NCBI GenBank assembly: GCA_008828725.1
Contig: MEHQ01000451.1
Span: 486,304 to 550,303, forward strand
Source: Saccharina japonica
Taxonomy: Eukaryota; Sar; Phaeophyceae; Laminariales; Laminariaceae
DNA length: 64,000 bases
Direction: 5' to 3'
In this document: in pieces, positions 1 to 11,052 of the stretch
Position numbering within the stretch: the first letter of the stretch is position 1
How the letters are laid out: each line of letters starts with the position of its first letter
Translations under genes and position numbers: made by a program
The notes under the pieces: model-generated
The model's input: only the letters and a program-made list of their open reading frames with translations
Databases searched by the model: none
What the model was told of the DNA's origin: nothing

Positions 1-2757
1 AACATGATGATTGCTCAAGCGTGATAGGACATGCCCATACCGTTTGTCCTGCGAAGGGGACATGTCTAGCACAGTTATTTGGCTGTTGACGACAACAAAC
101 AAGAGAAAAGTTAAAGCGAATGAATGGCGTCTTTAGGCAAGATCTCATATACGATTCTACCACTTGTATGGGCATTGGTATATATTTCATGACCGAGTTG
201 TTACTGGCAATATCCATACAAGCTGTCCTGCGTTGTGACCGGAATTTGGTGTTAATGTTTAGCTAGTGGCTGTTCCCCAGTGCAATGTGGTGTGCTACTG
301 ACGACTTCTTAGTCGACGCCGATAATTGTGTGACTTATTTGGGCACTGTATATACGTAATTACGCTGCGACTTGGATCTGGTGTTGACGCTGGTGTTAGT
401 GTTTGGCTGGTGACCGGAAAACACTACAATAATGTGCGTCAACAAAAAACGTTTATTGGATCTGGTGTTATTATTCGGCTGTTGACTGGAGACCAGGACA
501 CCAATGGGAGTCAACACATGCTCTATGCGTGCAGGCTACAAGTATGGGAGAAAAGAGACGGCGGCACAGCCCGAAGTGTTGAATTTAGTCATGATTAACC
601 GGTAGATAGATTAGGCGGCTATTTGGGCACTGTGGTAAACTCGTTGAGTTAGTTGTGGTTGGGCGTGCTTATAATGAACGTATTTGTTCTGCGAGTTGGA
701 CTTTGAGGTATTGCTCGGCTGGTCATTACAGGAGAGATCACCACTACAATGGGAGGTAGCAAGCGTCCTTTTCATAAAGGTGACGTGTACGCAAGAGAAG
801 ACACGCTGACACAAGCCGAACTGTGGTTTGCGATTGATCGTGATGTAGCGGTATCGCTCGCTTCTCGTGATTGGCCCGATCGAGGATAAGATCGCTCTCT
901 TGTAGTGATTGGCCATGGGTATTCACTCGTTAGACAAGTTTGAAAGGCGCACTACTGTACCCCAATGACACTTTGTTTTTACTTTCTCCACGACACCATG
1001 TGTGCCGTCTTCATCCACATCTCCAGCGAAATATCGCCCACGAGTGACTGCCTAGTCCTAAAGCAAGTAGCACAGCAAAGCGTCATCGCCTTCGAAATGT
1101 TGCAGGGCACCTGATATCGTTGCTATCTAAACCGGCTACGGGATCCGCGACGCAGCCAAGGCGCACGGCGCAGAGTACCAGCCGGGTGGAGTGGGGGAAG
1201 TCATCAAACCGAAGCCGTGCGTGATTTCTACCCCGAACGAAGAGCAAACGCGGAAGGTTGTGAAGGTGCTGAAGAACGGGGCAAGGTCGAATGTTGAGAG
1301 CTTCCCTTCATGAACGGTGCGGAGGTGGGGCGTATTAGTTGTTTGTCCGCCAATGGAAAACCTATTTTCGTGCGGTGAGGTCGTCTGTGAGTGGTTTTTC
1401 GGATGGATCGGTGTTTATCTCTCCCAAGGGAGGCTGTCTGCGTTTTAATTGAAATACAAATAAAACCCCCGTGTACGCTTGATTTCGTCTGGTATTTTGT
1501 CGTTGATACGGAGTAGGAGGTGGTTAAATTACGGTATGAGGCCACCGGTGAAGTTGGACGCTGGAAGTAATTATTACTTTGTGTTGTTCTTGCTGTAAGT
1601 AGGTTGAGGATGGATGATGTAGTGTTTTATTTGTATTTCTAACATGCGTGCATTTCCTGCCGTCCGTCGATTCGTCGATTCGCATCATGTGTCCGTCCCC
1701 CGCATGTCGGGGTTCGTTGTGTCGGTGTCGACGACTGATCGACAAGCGCTCGCGGAAGCCGGCTGGCTTGGGGTGTGATTTGTATCCACAGAAGATGTCT
1801 TCGCCGTCGAGCGCTATGCTTCTACACACCTGGTCCTACCACCAATTTGGTTCCTCGGCCCACAGCAGCGATATCGATGACTCTTTGTCCACCTCTCTTC
1901 CTGTGTAATGCAACAGCGAAGGTTGCAATGGCTGCGGTGATGTCGTTCCCTGCGGTCTCTTCGCCTGCTTCACCCTGCGCCCTTCTTCTATTAAAACTAA
2001 CTCCTCACTATCATCCTCATTGTGCGGCGGTTTCACCGGTGGCTGCAACGCTGACGTCTTCGCCGTCACATCTTATTATCCAACCTCTACCACCAGCTCC
2101 CGTTCTCTCTCTTGCTCCACCAGATAGAGCCCTACTTTCACATCATACTATCTACAAGCTCCTGGACCATGGTGCTGTGCCTTGATTCCCTGTTATTTTT
2201 AACTGTCAACTGTCTCGTGATCTTCACTAGCACCCAAGCAAGTCGATCATTAGGCGTTTGAATGGCGCCGCTCACTCTGGCGTCCGCTCTCCCATCAACT
2301 GCTCTATGATTCCGCGCTTGTTCTAGGGTGCTCTTGGCTTCACGATGGACTTTCATTGCCGCTACGTTTTGTCGCCAATCTTCAGATCTCTTCGATATAG
2401 GCCATCGGTTCGGCAAGGGGGAGCTATAGTATGGACCCACCATATTTCGCAGCAAACGTCGAACCCAGCACAAGCTGTCTTTTTCGGTATCCTGCCCAAG
2501 TAATCCCATTACATCATGCGAGGTCCATCTTGCCACCGTATTCCCGGCACGACCTGCTAAGGTAACATCTAGAATGTACCCTGTTTTCAGTATGCAAAAA
2601 AAGGCGACACAAATGAAACACATAGGACGTGCATATGTCCTCCTGCTTCGTCTCAAAGAGTATAACAGTACTGATGTACGCTCACCGACGCGCCTCCCAA
2701 ACCCAAGCACACAGTACAGTAATAGCAATGTAATCCTACCAACATAGGTCAAGATAT
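1..2757. other. Flank with no supported gene
   Basis: No convincing gene is seen here. Between about 60 and 730 a G/T-rich motif resembling GGTGTTANTNTTTGGCTG recurs at irregular spacing, which may be a decayed tandem repeat. On the plus strand an open stretch at about 1104-1313 has well-behaved codon use and ends in TGA, but it lacks an ATG and follows a stop closely, so it may be a relic exon. A run of C/T-rich sequence at 1940-2110 carries only short overlapping frames. Confidence 0.4.
2138..2752 (-). CDS. Hypothetical 204-residue open frame, doubtful
   Basis: This minus-strand frame of 204 codons is the longest in the first 2.8 kb. It opens with a hydrophobic stretch (residues about 6-18) and is then basic, with several Trp residues (WTSHD, CWVRRLL, DWRQN). 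I recognise no domain. It ends just before another short minus-strand frame (1836-2069) rich in Glu and Pro. No splice pattern, conserved motif or promoter supports it. It could be a decayed gene fragment or chance. The 3' end of a copia element lies 5 kb away on the other strand and does not explain it. Confidence 0.2.
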   Translation of the reverse strand: MTYVGRITLLLLYCVLGFGRRVGERTSVLLYSLRRSRRTYARPMCFICVAFFCILKTGYILDVTLAGRAGNTVARWTSHDVMGLLGQDTEKDSLCWVRRLLRNMVGPYYSSPLPNRWPISKRSEDWRQNVAAMKVHREAKSTLEQARNHRAVDGRADARVSGAIQTPNDRLAWVLVKITRQLTVKNNRESRHSTMVQELVDSMM

Positions 2758-2798
2758 TGAGTGTTGAGCGAGGAAAGGTGCACGATGCTGCTTGTGGT

Positions 2799-3010
2799 TG
2801 TTCGTTTGGATCTTGTCAGCAATACCTATTACAACAGTTGCAGAGGGTTGCGTATATGTTCACGGGCGTTAGTATGGAATGTTGCCTCGTGCGGGAGGAG
2901 AACTCGAGCACTCCGCTCTCTCTGTCGTTCTGTCCTCTAATACAACGACCTTAAAGCATATCATCAGACGGCGGGACAGACAGGGCATCCGGACTAGGAA
3001 ACTACGAACA
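2799..3010 (+). repeat. 5' LTR of copia copy 1
   Basis: This 212-bp LTR starts TGTTCGTTTGG and ends TACGAACA, so its termini form a short inverted repeat. It contains the family's pyrimidine run (CTCTCTCT) near its middle. It matches 8077-8299 and five other LTRs in this window. The 5-bp target duplication lies directly upstream. Confidence 0.93.
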
Positions 3011-3162
3011 CACTAGTGAAAGTACTTAAACGCTTGAAGGTTTCAGGTCTGGGACAGGAAGTCAACGACGTCTTCCGGGTCAGATCAAGAGGAGCAAAGC
3101 CTTACCAAAGATGAAATTCAACAGGTAAGGAGTGAGCTTCAGCTGATGCTCGACCATTGGCA

Positions 3163-3640
3163 CGTGTCAACAATGCATTCTATGAGGAGCATGATGGCCG
3201 AGTCCATGACGGTCAACGGCCGATGGGAGTCCAGCGGCGCTGAGGGCAGCATTGCTGTGGGAGAGACGTCAGCAGGGACAAGAGCCACTGCTGTATTGAC
3301 TGTTGTCAGAGAGACTACTGCTGCTACTGAAGCATGCATCGACCCATCGGAGTCCGGCAGCGCCGAGAGTAGTGCTGCTGTAGGGAATATTCTAAAAAGG
3401 GCGTGTCAACAATGCATTCTATGAGGAGCATGATGGCCGAGTCCATGACGGTCAACGGCCGATGGGAGTCCAGCGACGCTGAGAGCAGCATTGCTGTGGG
3501 AGAGACGTCAGCAGGGGCAGGAGCCACTGCTGTATTGACTGTTGTCAGAGAGACTACTGCTGCTGCTGAAGCACGCATCGGCCAATCGGAGTCCGGTAGC
3601 GCCGAGAGTAGTGCTGCTGTAGGGAATATTCTAAAAAGGG
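3163..3640 (+). repeat. Tandem duplication inside copia gag
   Basis: Two adjacent near-identical copies of a segment with a period of about 239 bp lie in the gag region, the first beginning at 3163 and the second at 3402. Each encodes the same Ser/Ala/Glu-rich stretch after the conserved 'MAE' helix. The duplication is absent from the other gag copies in the window, so it arose within this copy or its immediate lineage. Confidence 0.85.
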
Positions 3641-6600
3641 CGGGACTCACTCCTGTACGAGAGACTTCTACTGCTGTTGGAGCAGCCACTGGCCAATCGG
3701 AGTCCGGCAGCGCCGAGAAGAGCGCTGCTGTAGAGAAGAGCCGGTGAGGGGCAGGACACATCATTGCTGTACGAGGTACCACAGCAATAAGAGAGACGAT
3801 GTTTCGTGATGGTGATTCTCGGAGTATCGGACCGACGGGACAAGGGGAAATTGCTTCCTGTCGAGGTTTCCCAGCCAGGGGTCAGCCATACCAGCCGAGG
3901 AGGTCTGGAAAAAGGGGTGCATACCCCAGCGGTGAGTCCGGTGGAAACTCAGTCGCGACTGCCGGTGGCAATGGCAGCAGCGTCAGAGCCACCGGAGGTA
4001 GTACTTTGGTAGGAAAGTACTCCAAGTGTGGTAATCAGGGATATATGATCGCAAACTGTGCAAAGAGGCGGTGCAGTGCATGCAATGGACTGGGGCACGC
4101 TGCTAATGTTTGCCACACGCCGAAAGAAGAGGCTGTGCTGTCGGTGGCGCGCGAGATCGGAGCGAGGGACGGTGATATTGGTACGGCCCAGGCTTCAGCT
4201 TCCAAGGCTGAAGTGACAAGCAAGTGCAGTGATGCTTCGGCAGAAAGGGGGAAGGAGAGTCGGCTTCACAGGTAGGAGACGAGGCCTGCATTTGCGGTAG
4301 TGGGGCGTCTACTTACATGACGCCCTCAGCAGATTGCATGATCAACTACAGAAAATGCGACTTGAAACTGAGCATCGCCGATGATTCAAATCGCTCAATC
4401 GAAGGACACGATTATCTCCGTTTTGCCTTTTGGGCCGGAAACGGTAAAGTACAAGTGCTGCTGACTAACATTGCACACGTGCTAGACCTCCGCCATCGCC
4501 ATTTTTCCCTGCCCGCTCTCGTCACAAACGGTCACACTTTCGAAGGGCGCCCCTAGGGGACTGTTGTCCGGCTCAAGTCAGAGCGTTCGATCGTGCTTCC
4601 GTTGAGTGGGACTCCGTACAGCATTTACGGCTACCGGATCGACATCAACAGTAGTGGGGGGAAGGCCTGTGCTGTAATCGCCCCTGGGCAACAGCCCAAC
4701 AAGCCCGTGATTGATATCAACAACGACCACTGCGCGGCTGGACACTCCCACGAGGTTCTACTCCGCAACACCACGGAGCACAAAGCGACCGTTCTCCGAG
4801 AAAAACCTGCTCGAATGCAGGGGCTGCTCCATGGCGAAGGGATTTCGCAAAAACACCAAGCAGTCCACGAACACACGAGCAGGTAAGAAGCTCGGGAGGG
4901 TGTTTGTGGGTTTGAGTGATCCCAAGGTGGTAGAGTCTCTCGGCAGGAAGCATTACACTCTCATCGTGTACGGTGAGTTTTCACGATATACGTGGAAGTA
5001 TTGTTTACGTCATACGTCGGATGCAGCGGAATTGCTCGAGCAGCTCTTCGCGGAAACTCGTACAGACGATGTCCCTTCGAAAGTAGGCATCGTCCGATCG
5101 GACGGGTGTGGGGAATTATGGGGGGAAAGGTTGGAGACCTGTTTAGATCTCAAGGGATTGAGCAGGAGTTCACGACGGCAGACAGTCCCCAGTTCAATGG
5201 GGTAGCAGAGCGCGCGCGGTAGGCTTGGTAGAGACGACCGCAATGGCGAGCCGAATCCAGGCTCGCGAGCTATATCCTGGCGCGCAACTACCAGCAACTG
5301 GGTCGTTGTGGGCTGAAGCGTCAAACTGGGCGTGCAATGCTTCGAACCGTACAACAACCACCGCTAGCCCCGAGAGAAAGTCGCCCTACGAGAGGTGGTA
5401 TGGTAACCCCCCCCCCGCGGTAGTGTTTCTACGTTTCCTCAGCCTGGCTACTGCAAGGTGAAGAGGAAAAACAAGTCCCAGGTGAAAACACAGAGTGTGT
5501 TTATCTTGGCTCTGCACCCAACTACCCCCGCGACTCTGTGCGAGTGCAGACTAGACACCGTACCATGCTGATCACGCGCAACCACACCTGGAGGCGCGTG
5601 TCGCCTGCACCACCTGTACCTGCTCAGTCGAGTGACTCCTTGTCTACGGCAGAGGGGGGATCCGAGGCAAACGACCGAAGCACATCAATGCGATGGTGGG
5701 GGGATGGTGGGTGAGCTGGACGACAGTTTGGGTTTCCTGAACGACCTCGATTCAACGTGGGGGTTCGATCCGGACGCGTTGCGGGAGGAGTGCACACCGG
5801 GCACGTGCCACCGGCGATGCCGGCGACGGGACAGCAGAGACGACGAGTTAGTCTCAAGGGAGCGCGGTGGACGCCCCCTCGGTCCCGGCAGGGAGAGCCG
5901 AAAGCGACCCGGCGAAGCATCAGCCTCCGAAACCGCCCAAGGGAACTGTGAGGGTCCACCCGCGATCCTGTTGGGGAGGGTAGCTCACGAGCTCAGCAAC
6001 TTCGGACGGTTCCCCACGACAGTAAGGGGCCGTACCCGGGGTCAGAGCCAAGCCTTGAAGGGCGAACCCGCTGTACGCCAGCGAAGAATGAAGCCTGAGG
6101 TCGCGGACGCGCTGCTTGCGACAGCGTACGAGTGGACGAAGTCTAGGCGCATGCTGAAGAATACATCCTGGACGACGGAGGACACACTGGCTCTCATGGC
6201 TGGAGGGCCTGCTGCGGAGAAAAAAAAGGGAGTTAAGCGTGCGCATGCCGAACGGATCCCCGGAATATGTTGAACCGCCCCCGTAGTCCGTAGCAGAGGC
6301 CATGAAGATTGAGTTGGACGGTCACAAAACGACCGGTACGTAAGAAGCCGCGATACCGCCACAAGGGCGGAAAATTGTAGGTGAGAAGTGGGTATTTACG
6401 TACAAGACGGTCAAGGATGGCCTGGCAGTATAGACAAAGGCTAGACGTGTGACTGACGGGTTTAGCCAGGTGCAGGATGTAGATAACGTTTAAACACTCG
6501 CAACAACTCCCTCGTCTGAAGGCTGTTGCCAGTGATTTTAGTTTGAATTTTTCCATTTAGACGTGGCATAAGCTTTTGTTCGCGAGAAACTTGACGCAGA

Positions 6601-8076
6601 TGTACGTGAAACTACCTGGTGGGTGTGGTGACATATCAGGCAAGATCGTTCGCCTGAACCGATCACTGCATGGTATGAAGCAGAGTGGACGGCAGTGGGC
6701 CGGATTATTGCTAGAGACCGTGGTAGAGTACGGTATGGAGCAGTGTAGGACTGGTCCGGTGCGTTTCGCATGGTTGTGGACGGCAAGGTAGAACTGATGA
6801 TGGCTATTAATTTGGGCAGCATCGTGATTTCAGGATCGGACGAGACATGCAGAGACTTCCATGCCGCGTTAGTTACGAAATTCCACACAAAAATCCTCGG
6901 AGAACTGACTTGGCGTACTGGTTGTGCTTTCAAGCGCGACTGTGAATTGGGGACATTGGCGATTACGAACAAGGCGTTTATCGAGAGCGTGTTGAATCGT
7001 TTTAACGTGAGCTCATCATCTGGCATTCCCACTACCCCAATGTCGGACTAGGTCCAAGAGAGGAAGGCGAACCTGGTGGAGACTAACCTTGCATGGAGGT
7101 TGAGGGAAGTTGGATGTGGCTGTCGACCATGACGAGGCCGGAAATCTCCAACTCTGTGCGTGCTGTGGAGTGTCACTCTCACAACCCTACTGAGAGGCAC
7201 TGGGAGGCAGTGTAGATGATTATGGCGTGCCTTCACGAGACCAGGATTTTTGGGGGTGACGTTTGTGCGGGGCTCGGGATTGGCTTTGACTGCGTATATT
7301 GATACTGATTACGCTGATAAGTCGAACGATAGGCGCTCGGTATCGGGGACGGTAATCACCCTGAGGGGTTCGACCGTCAGTTGGGCAAGTAGCACGTAGA
7401 GATGTGTTACGTTGTCCACAGCAGAGGCAGAGTACGCCGCCCTAGGTGAAGAGGTGAAGGAGGCTTGGTTCACGGGCGGAGTTTTATCGTTTATTTGTCC
7501 AGAGCTAAGCGGATAATGTGCCCGGGAGTCTTAAGACAACCAGGGGGGCATCGAATAGGCTGATAACACTCTTCTGAGTTCTGCTCGGAGCAATTATATC
7601 AACGGGCGCTTTCAGTTGATTAGAGCGCTACTTCGTGCGAAGAAGATCGGCATTCAGTTCGTAGCTTCAAAATACCAGCATGCGTAATTTTTGACGAAAT
7701 CATTTGCTGCGACCCCGTTCAAACCTCACCGTGGGCTCTTGTTGAATTTGCCGTTGGAGGATGAGTAAGGTGTATAAGCATTTTACGATGTACCATGTTT
7801 TAGTGAGGCGAGGAATAACTTGTCAGGTCACCACCCCGCGTTACTTTGAGGGGCATGGGTGAGTAGGGCACGACTTGGCATCTTATTTCCTGGCCATCGT
7901 CATCGTTTGGGATGCGGTCGTTGTCTCAATTGCAACGAGTTGAAGTATATGAGCTATACCGGGTATTTTGACCCGGTGGCCAGGTTTCCTCCTGCGAGAC
8001 TGTTGTTGGCTGTTAGGTCCTAACTTGTCTTGAATATCCTTTCGGTCTTGTCAGTGCTGTCAAGAGCCAGGGAGGG

Positions 8077-8299
8077 TGTTCGTTTGGATCGTGTTAGCAA
8101 TGACGGTTTCAAACGTTGTAGAGGGTTGCGTATATATTCACAGACCTTATTATGGAAGTTTGCCTCGTGTGGGAGGAGGGCTCGAGCACTCCGCTCTCTC
8201 TCAGCTCTCTCTCTCGTTATGTCCTTTAATGCAACGACCATAAATCATATCATCAGACTGCGAGGCAGTCAGGGCATCCCGATTTGGAAACTACGAACA
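8077..8299 (+). repeat. 3' LTR of copia copy 1
   Basis: This 223-bp LTR is preceded by the purine tract AGGGAGGG and followed by the GTGGT target duplication. It has the same termini as the 5' LTR. The pair is visibly diverged, with many substitutions and length change in the CT run. Confidence 0.93.
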
Positions 8300-8305
8300 G
8301 TGGTA

Positions 8306-9010
8306 GCAGCCGACGCAGCCGATGAGCTTTGGATGAAGGCTATCCTTGCGGAGGAAGTGGAACCCGCCAGAAGGATCCAGGGCTCTGGGATCAGACATTG
8401 GACGGCAAAGGAATGGGATTATAGAGAGGGGCACACCTTTCCAAATCAGCCTCCTCGACAGCAGCATTACGTTTTCCCTCTGCAGCGGGAGCAGCAGCAT
8501 CACGTCGTTCAGCAGCAGCAAAACTACCAGCGGCATCATCGGTGGAACCGACAGAAGCAGGATGACTTTGACCATCAACAGTATTACCAGCGAACGACTC
8601 GGTGGGAGCAGCAGCAGCAGCACGTTACTGAACAGCAGCGGCGGAATTGTCAGCAACAAACTCGACGGAGGCAGTAGGATCAGCAGCACGCCTGTGAGCA
8701 GCGGCGATACTATCAGGAATGTCATCGACATTATTACCAGCAGGAGCAGCACTGCCTTCGGCAGCAGCAGCAGCAGTATTACCGGCAGCAGCACCGAGAG
8801 CAGCAGCAGCAGCAGCGACCGCCTCCATCTGAATCAGTGCAAGCGGGCATGTCGCCACCTTGGATACCATGTTACGCTAAAGAGGGGGGTCTGAAAGCGC
8901 AGGTGGTGGAATGCGAGGGGCAGCTGCACGCAACGCCCCTACGATGCACAGATTGCCGGCGTTACTGCCGCAGCCTTACGCCAGGAAAGAGGTGGGGAAG
9001 GCCAGATTAG
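8306..9010 (+). pseudogene. Gln/Tyr/Arg-rich host frame, interrupted at its start by copia copy 1
   Basis: From the copia target site a plus-strand frame runs through poly-Gln (CAG) tracts mixed with Tyr, His and Arg, then into a less biased C-terminus with five Cys residues (PPPSESVQAG, IPCYAKEGG, CTDCRRYC) and ends TAG at 9008. One in-frame TAG at 8675 sits in a CAG context and divides it. Across the target duplication the same frame would begin at an ATG at 2785, so the element appears to have inserted five codons into it. I recognise no domain. It may be a low-complexity regulatory protein or a chance frame kept open by CAG repeats. The insertion and the stop suggest it is no longer a working gene at this allele. 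Confidence 0.4.
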
Positions 9011-10276
9011 TGGCTTGACCTAGTGTCCTCGGAGCCGCCGCCGCCGCCGCCGCTGTTTCCTCTGAAGCGAGTCAACATCAAAGGTGATCAACACAAGACG
9101 GCCGGGAAGGAAGTTATGGTGGTTGTGGTGGAAAGCCACGATGAGTGATGGTGGTTGTGGTTCGGAACTCCATCGGCAGTTTGAGGAGGAGCACGGTTTG
9201 GTGGAGAAGCGCGCTGAGCAGCAGCTGCAGGACCCGGCCGTTTCAGTTGGAGCAGCAGCAGCAACAGCTTCCGGGCATGGTCCCACCATTGCCGTGGCCA
9301 CCGCCATCGTGGCAGGGTTCGTTAGTTGAACTGGGAGCTCTGATCGCAAGATCGGCTTCTTTTGGGATGAGGTGGCTTGGGGTTTGGGGAGAAGGAGGAG
9401 AGCACCGCGAGGGAGAAAGGAAGAAGAAGCAATAATGGGAGAGACAGGGGGTTGCAACGGGGGTGATGCTCAGCGCCTTCGTGAGTTGGGGGGAGGGGCC
9501 GCCAGGCCGCCGCCTGGCCAAGCGCAAGCGAGAGAGGGAGCGCGAGAGATTCAAGATCACTCGTCGTCTACAGGACACAACCTTTTGCTCGCAGAATGCA
9601 CGTGTTTTGTTGTTTTTCGTATTTTCTACGTTGATTGGTTTTGGTTTTTGCGGCTTCCAGTGAGATAGAATGTACATGGTACAACTATTACAGGGGGGCA
9701 TAGTAAATCCGACCTACGATATACACAAAACCTATATTTTAACCGATGTTTACTACCAGCATTTGGCCCTATACTATCGTCCTCCGTAACATTACCCGAG
9801 CTGCCTTTGTCGCCGGTGTTACCTGGTATGCTGGTGCTTCTAGGCTTTTGAGCGTTGCAATGCAAGGCTGATGGATGCTGGTTTGAGATTGAATATTAGG
9901 GGTGGTTAATGATGGCCAGACTCGTTTCCTACCGCCCGCGTCCTAATCCTTTTAGCCCAATTGACTCGCAGTACAAGTCCCTAGTAGCCCTGCTGCTGTT
10001 ACGCTGGAAAAATACCAACATGTCTGGTATTTGTGTAGGACACACGCTTTAGAGAGTCTGTTATACCGGTATTAAATGCCCATGCCTGGTCTCTTCGAAC
10101 CTTACACTAACACGATATTATAGAACTGAAAATTCATTGGTTGCGAATCTGTGGTTCGCTCTTCTTGTTTGAAACACAGCAGCGATGATTGTTGTTTACT
10201 TGGATACATGTATGTGGTTCAGCGTTATCACGCAGCTAATTTGCTAGCAGGGTAGGCCATGCCTGTCGTTTTATGG

Positions 10277-10427
10277 GCATTGCATTGTCTGCTCAGCTTA
10301 CTGCATCGCAGCGTAGTATCTCTGTGTCGTAGTTTTTTGTGGCCAAATAATTGGTATCTCTCTAGGATGAAGAGTCGGCACGAACACTGGGTGTGCTGGA
10401 TATCGACGGGTAGAAAGGACGGTTTAA
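10277..10427 (+). repeat. Dispersed repeat family R1, copy a
   Basis: This copy carries the family core TATCTCTCTAGGATGAAGA followed by CACTGGGTGTGCTGG and GACGGGTAGAAAGGACGG, preceded by TTTTTTGTGGCCA and a CATTGCATTG box. Six copies occur in the window, in both orientations, which marks it as a mobile or formerly mobile short element of unknown class. Confidence 0.75.
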
Positions 10428-10965
10428 TGTATAGAACATACATACACTTGGTATACGTACAGTAGCTACGAATACAGAACCATGCATTTCATCGGCCTGC
10501 GCGCGAAGCACACCACAGACTACGTCGTGGGGGAGGGTTTAGATGGTTTGTTTTGTTGGGGTTTTGATGATTACCTGGTAGGTTTTTAGTGGTATTGCTT
10601 TTGGCTCATTAAGACGAGGTTATGATGATCTGGTTTTGAGTTGGCGGCACTACCTGTAGAATGACATGATCGCACATATTACAGTATGTGGTAGAGATAC
10701 TGCTATTACTGTTAGTCTATAATTACATGCATACATGCAGTTATTTGTTCCTCTTGGGCATGTGTGCTTTTCTTCTAGGGGCGCTTCTGTCTCCCTGCGT
10801 CATTCGTATGATGTTGCATTTCAGAATTCGTTTTTTTATTTGCCTTTTGTTCTTATTTTTCGGTTCGGCTCGTGTCGTTGTGTTCTCGTACCCGGTACGT
10901 TAGCATCTCACTTGCTTTACCCATTAATGTTCGTCTATTTTGTTTTGTTTTTTCTCTGTTTCGCA

Positions 10966-11052
10966 GTCTGTGACCACATAATTTGTATCTCTCTAGGATT
11001 AAGAATCAGGACAGACACTGGGTGTACCGATGTGGTTGGGTAGAAAGAACGG
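10966..11052 (+). repeat. Dispersed repeat family R1, copy b
   Basis: It matches the family core (TTTGTATCTCTCTAGGAT and GACACTGGGTGT) but is more diverged after it than copy a, 600 bp upstream. The upstream third of the family is not recognisable here. Confidence 0.65.

Larger units (their letters stand above)
2799..8299 (+). mobile_element. Ty1/copia LTR retrotransposon, old and broken (copy 1)
   Basis: The element is bounded by two LTRs (2799-3010 and 8077-8299) that begin TGTTCG and end CGAACA, and it is flanked by a perfect 5-bp duplication GTGGT (2794-2798 and 8300-8304). Internal parts follow copia order: gag (about 3060-4275, ending in a CCHC zinc-knuckle region at about 4015-4116), protease region (about 4280-4560), integrase (about 4740-5400), reverse transcriptase (about 6290-7040) and RNase H (about 7235-7765). 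A conserved non-coding stretch then leads to a purine tract (8066-8076) next to the 3' LTR. The LTR pair differs at roughly one site in seven by eye, so the copy is old. The coding part is broken by many interruptions, of the order of ten or more. Integrase before reverse transcriptase identifies Ty1/copia rather than Ty3. Confidence 0.95.

Noticed and set aside
5632-6273. A separate Arg-rich host gene
   Set aside because: It lies between the integrase and reverse-transcriptase regions of copia copy 1 and is part of that decayed element.
8291-8794. A Leu/Pro-rich minus-strand membrane protein
   Set aside because: It is the complement of the CAG repeats in the Gln-rich frame.
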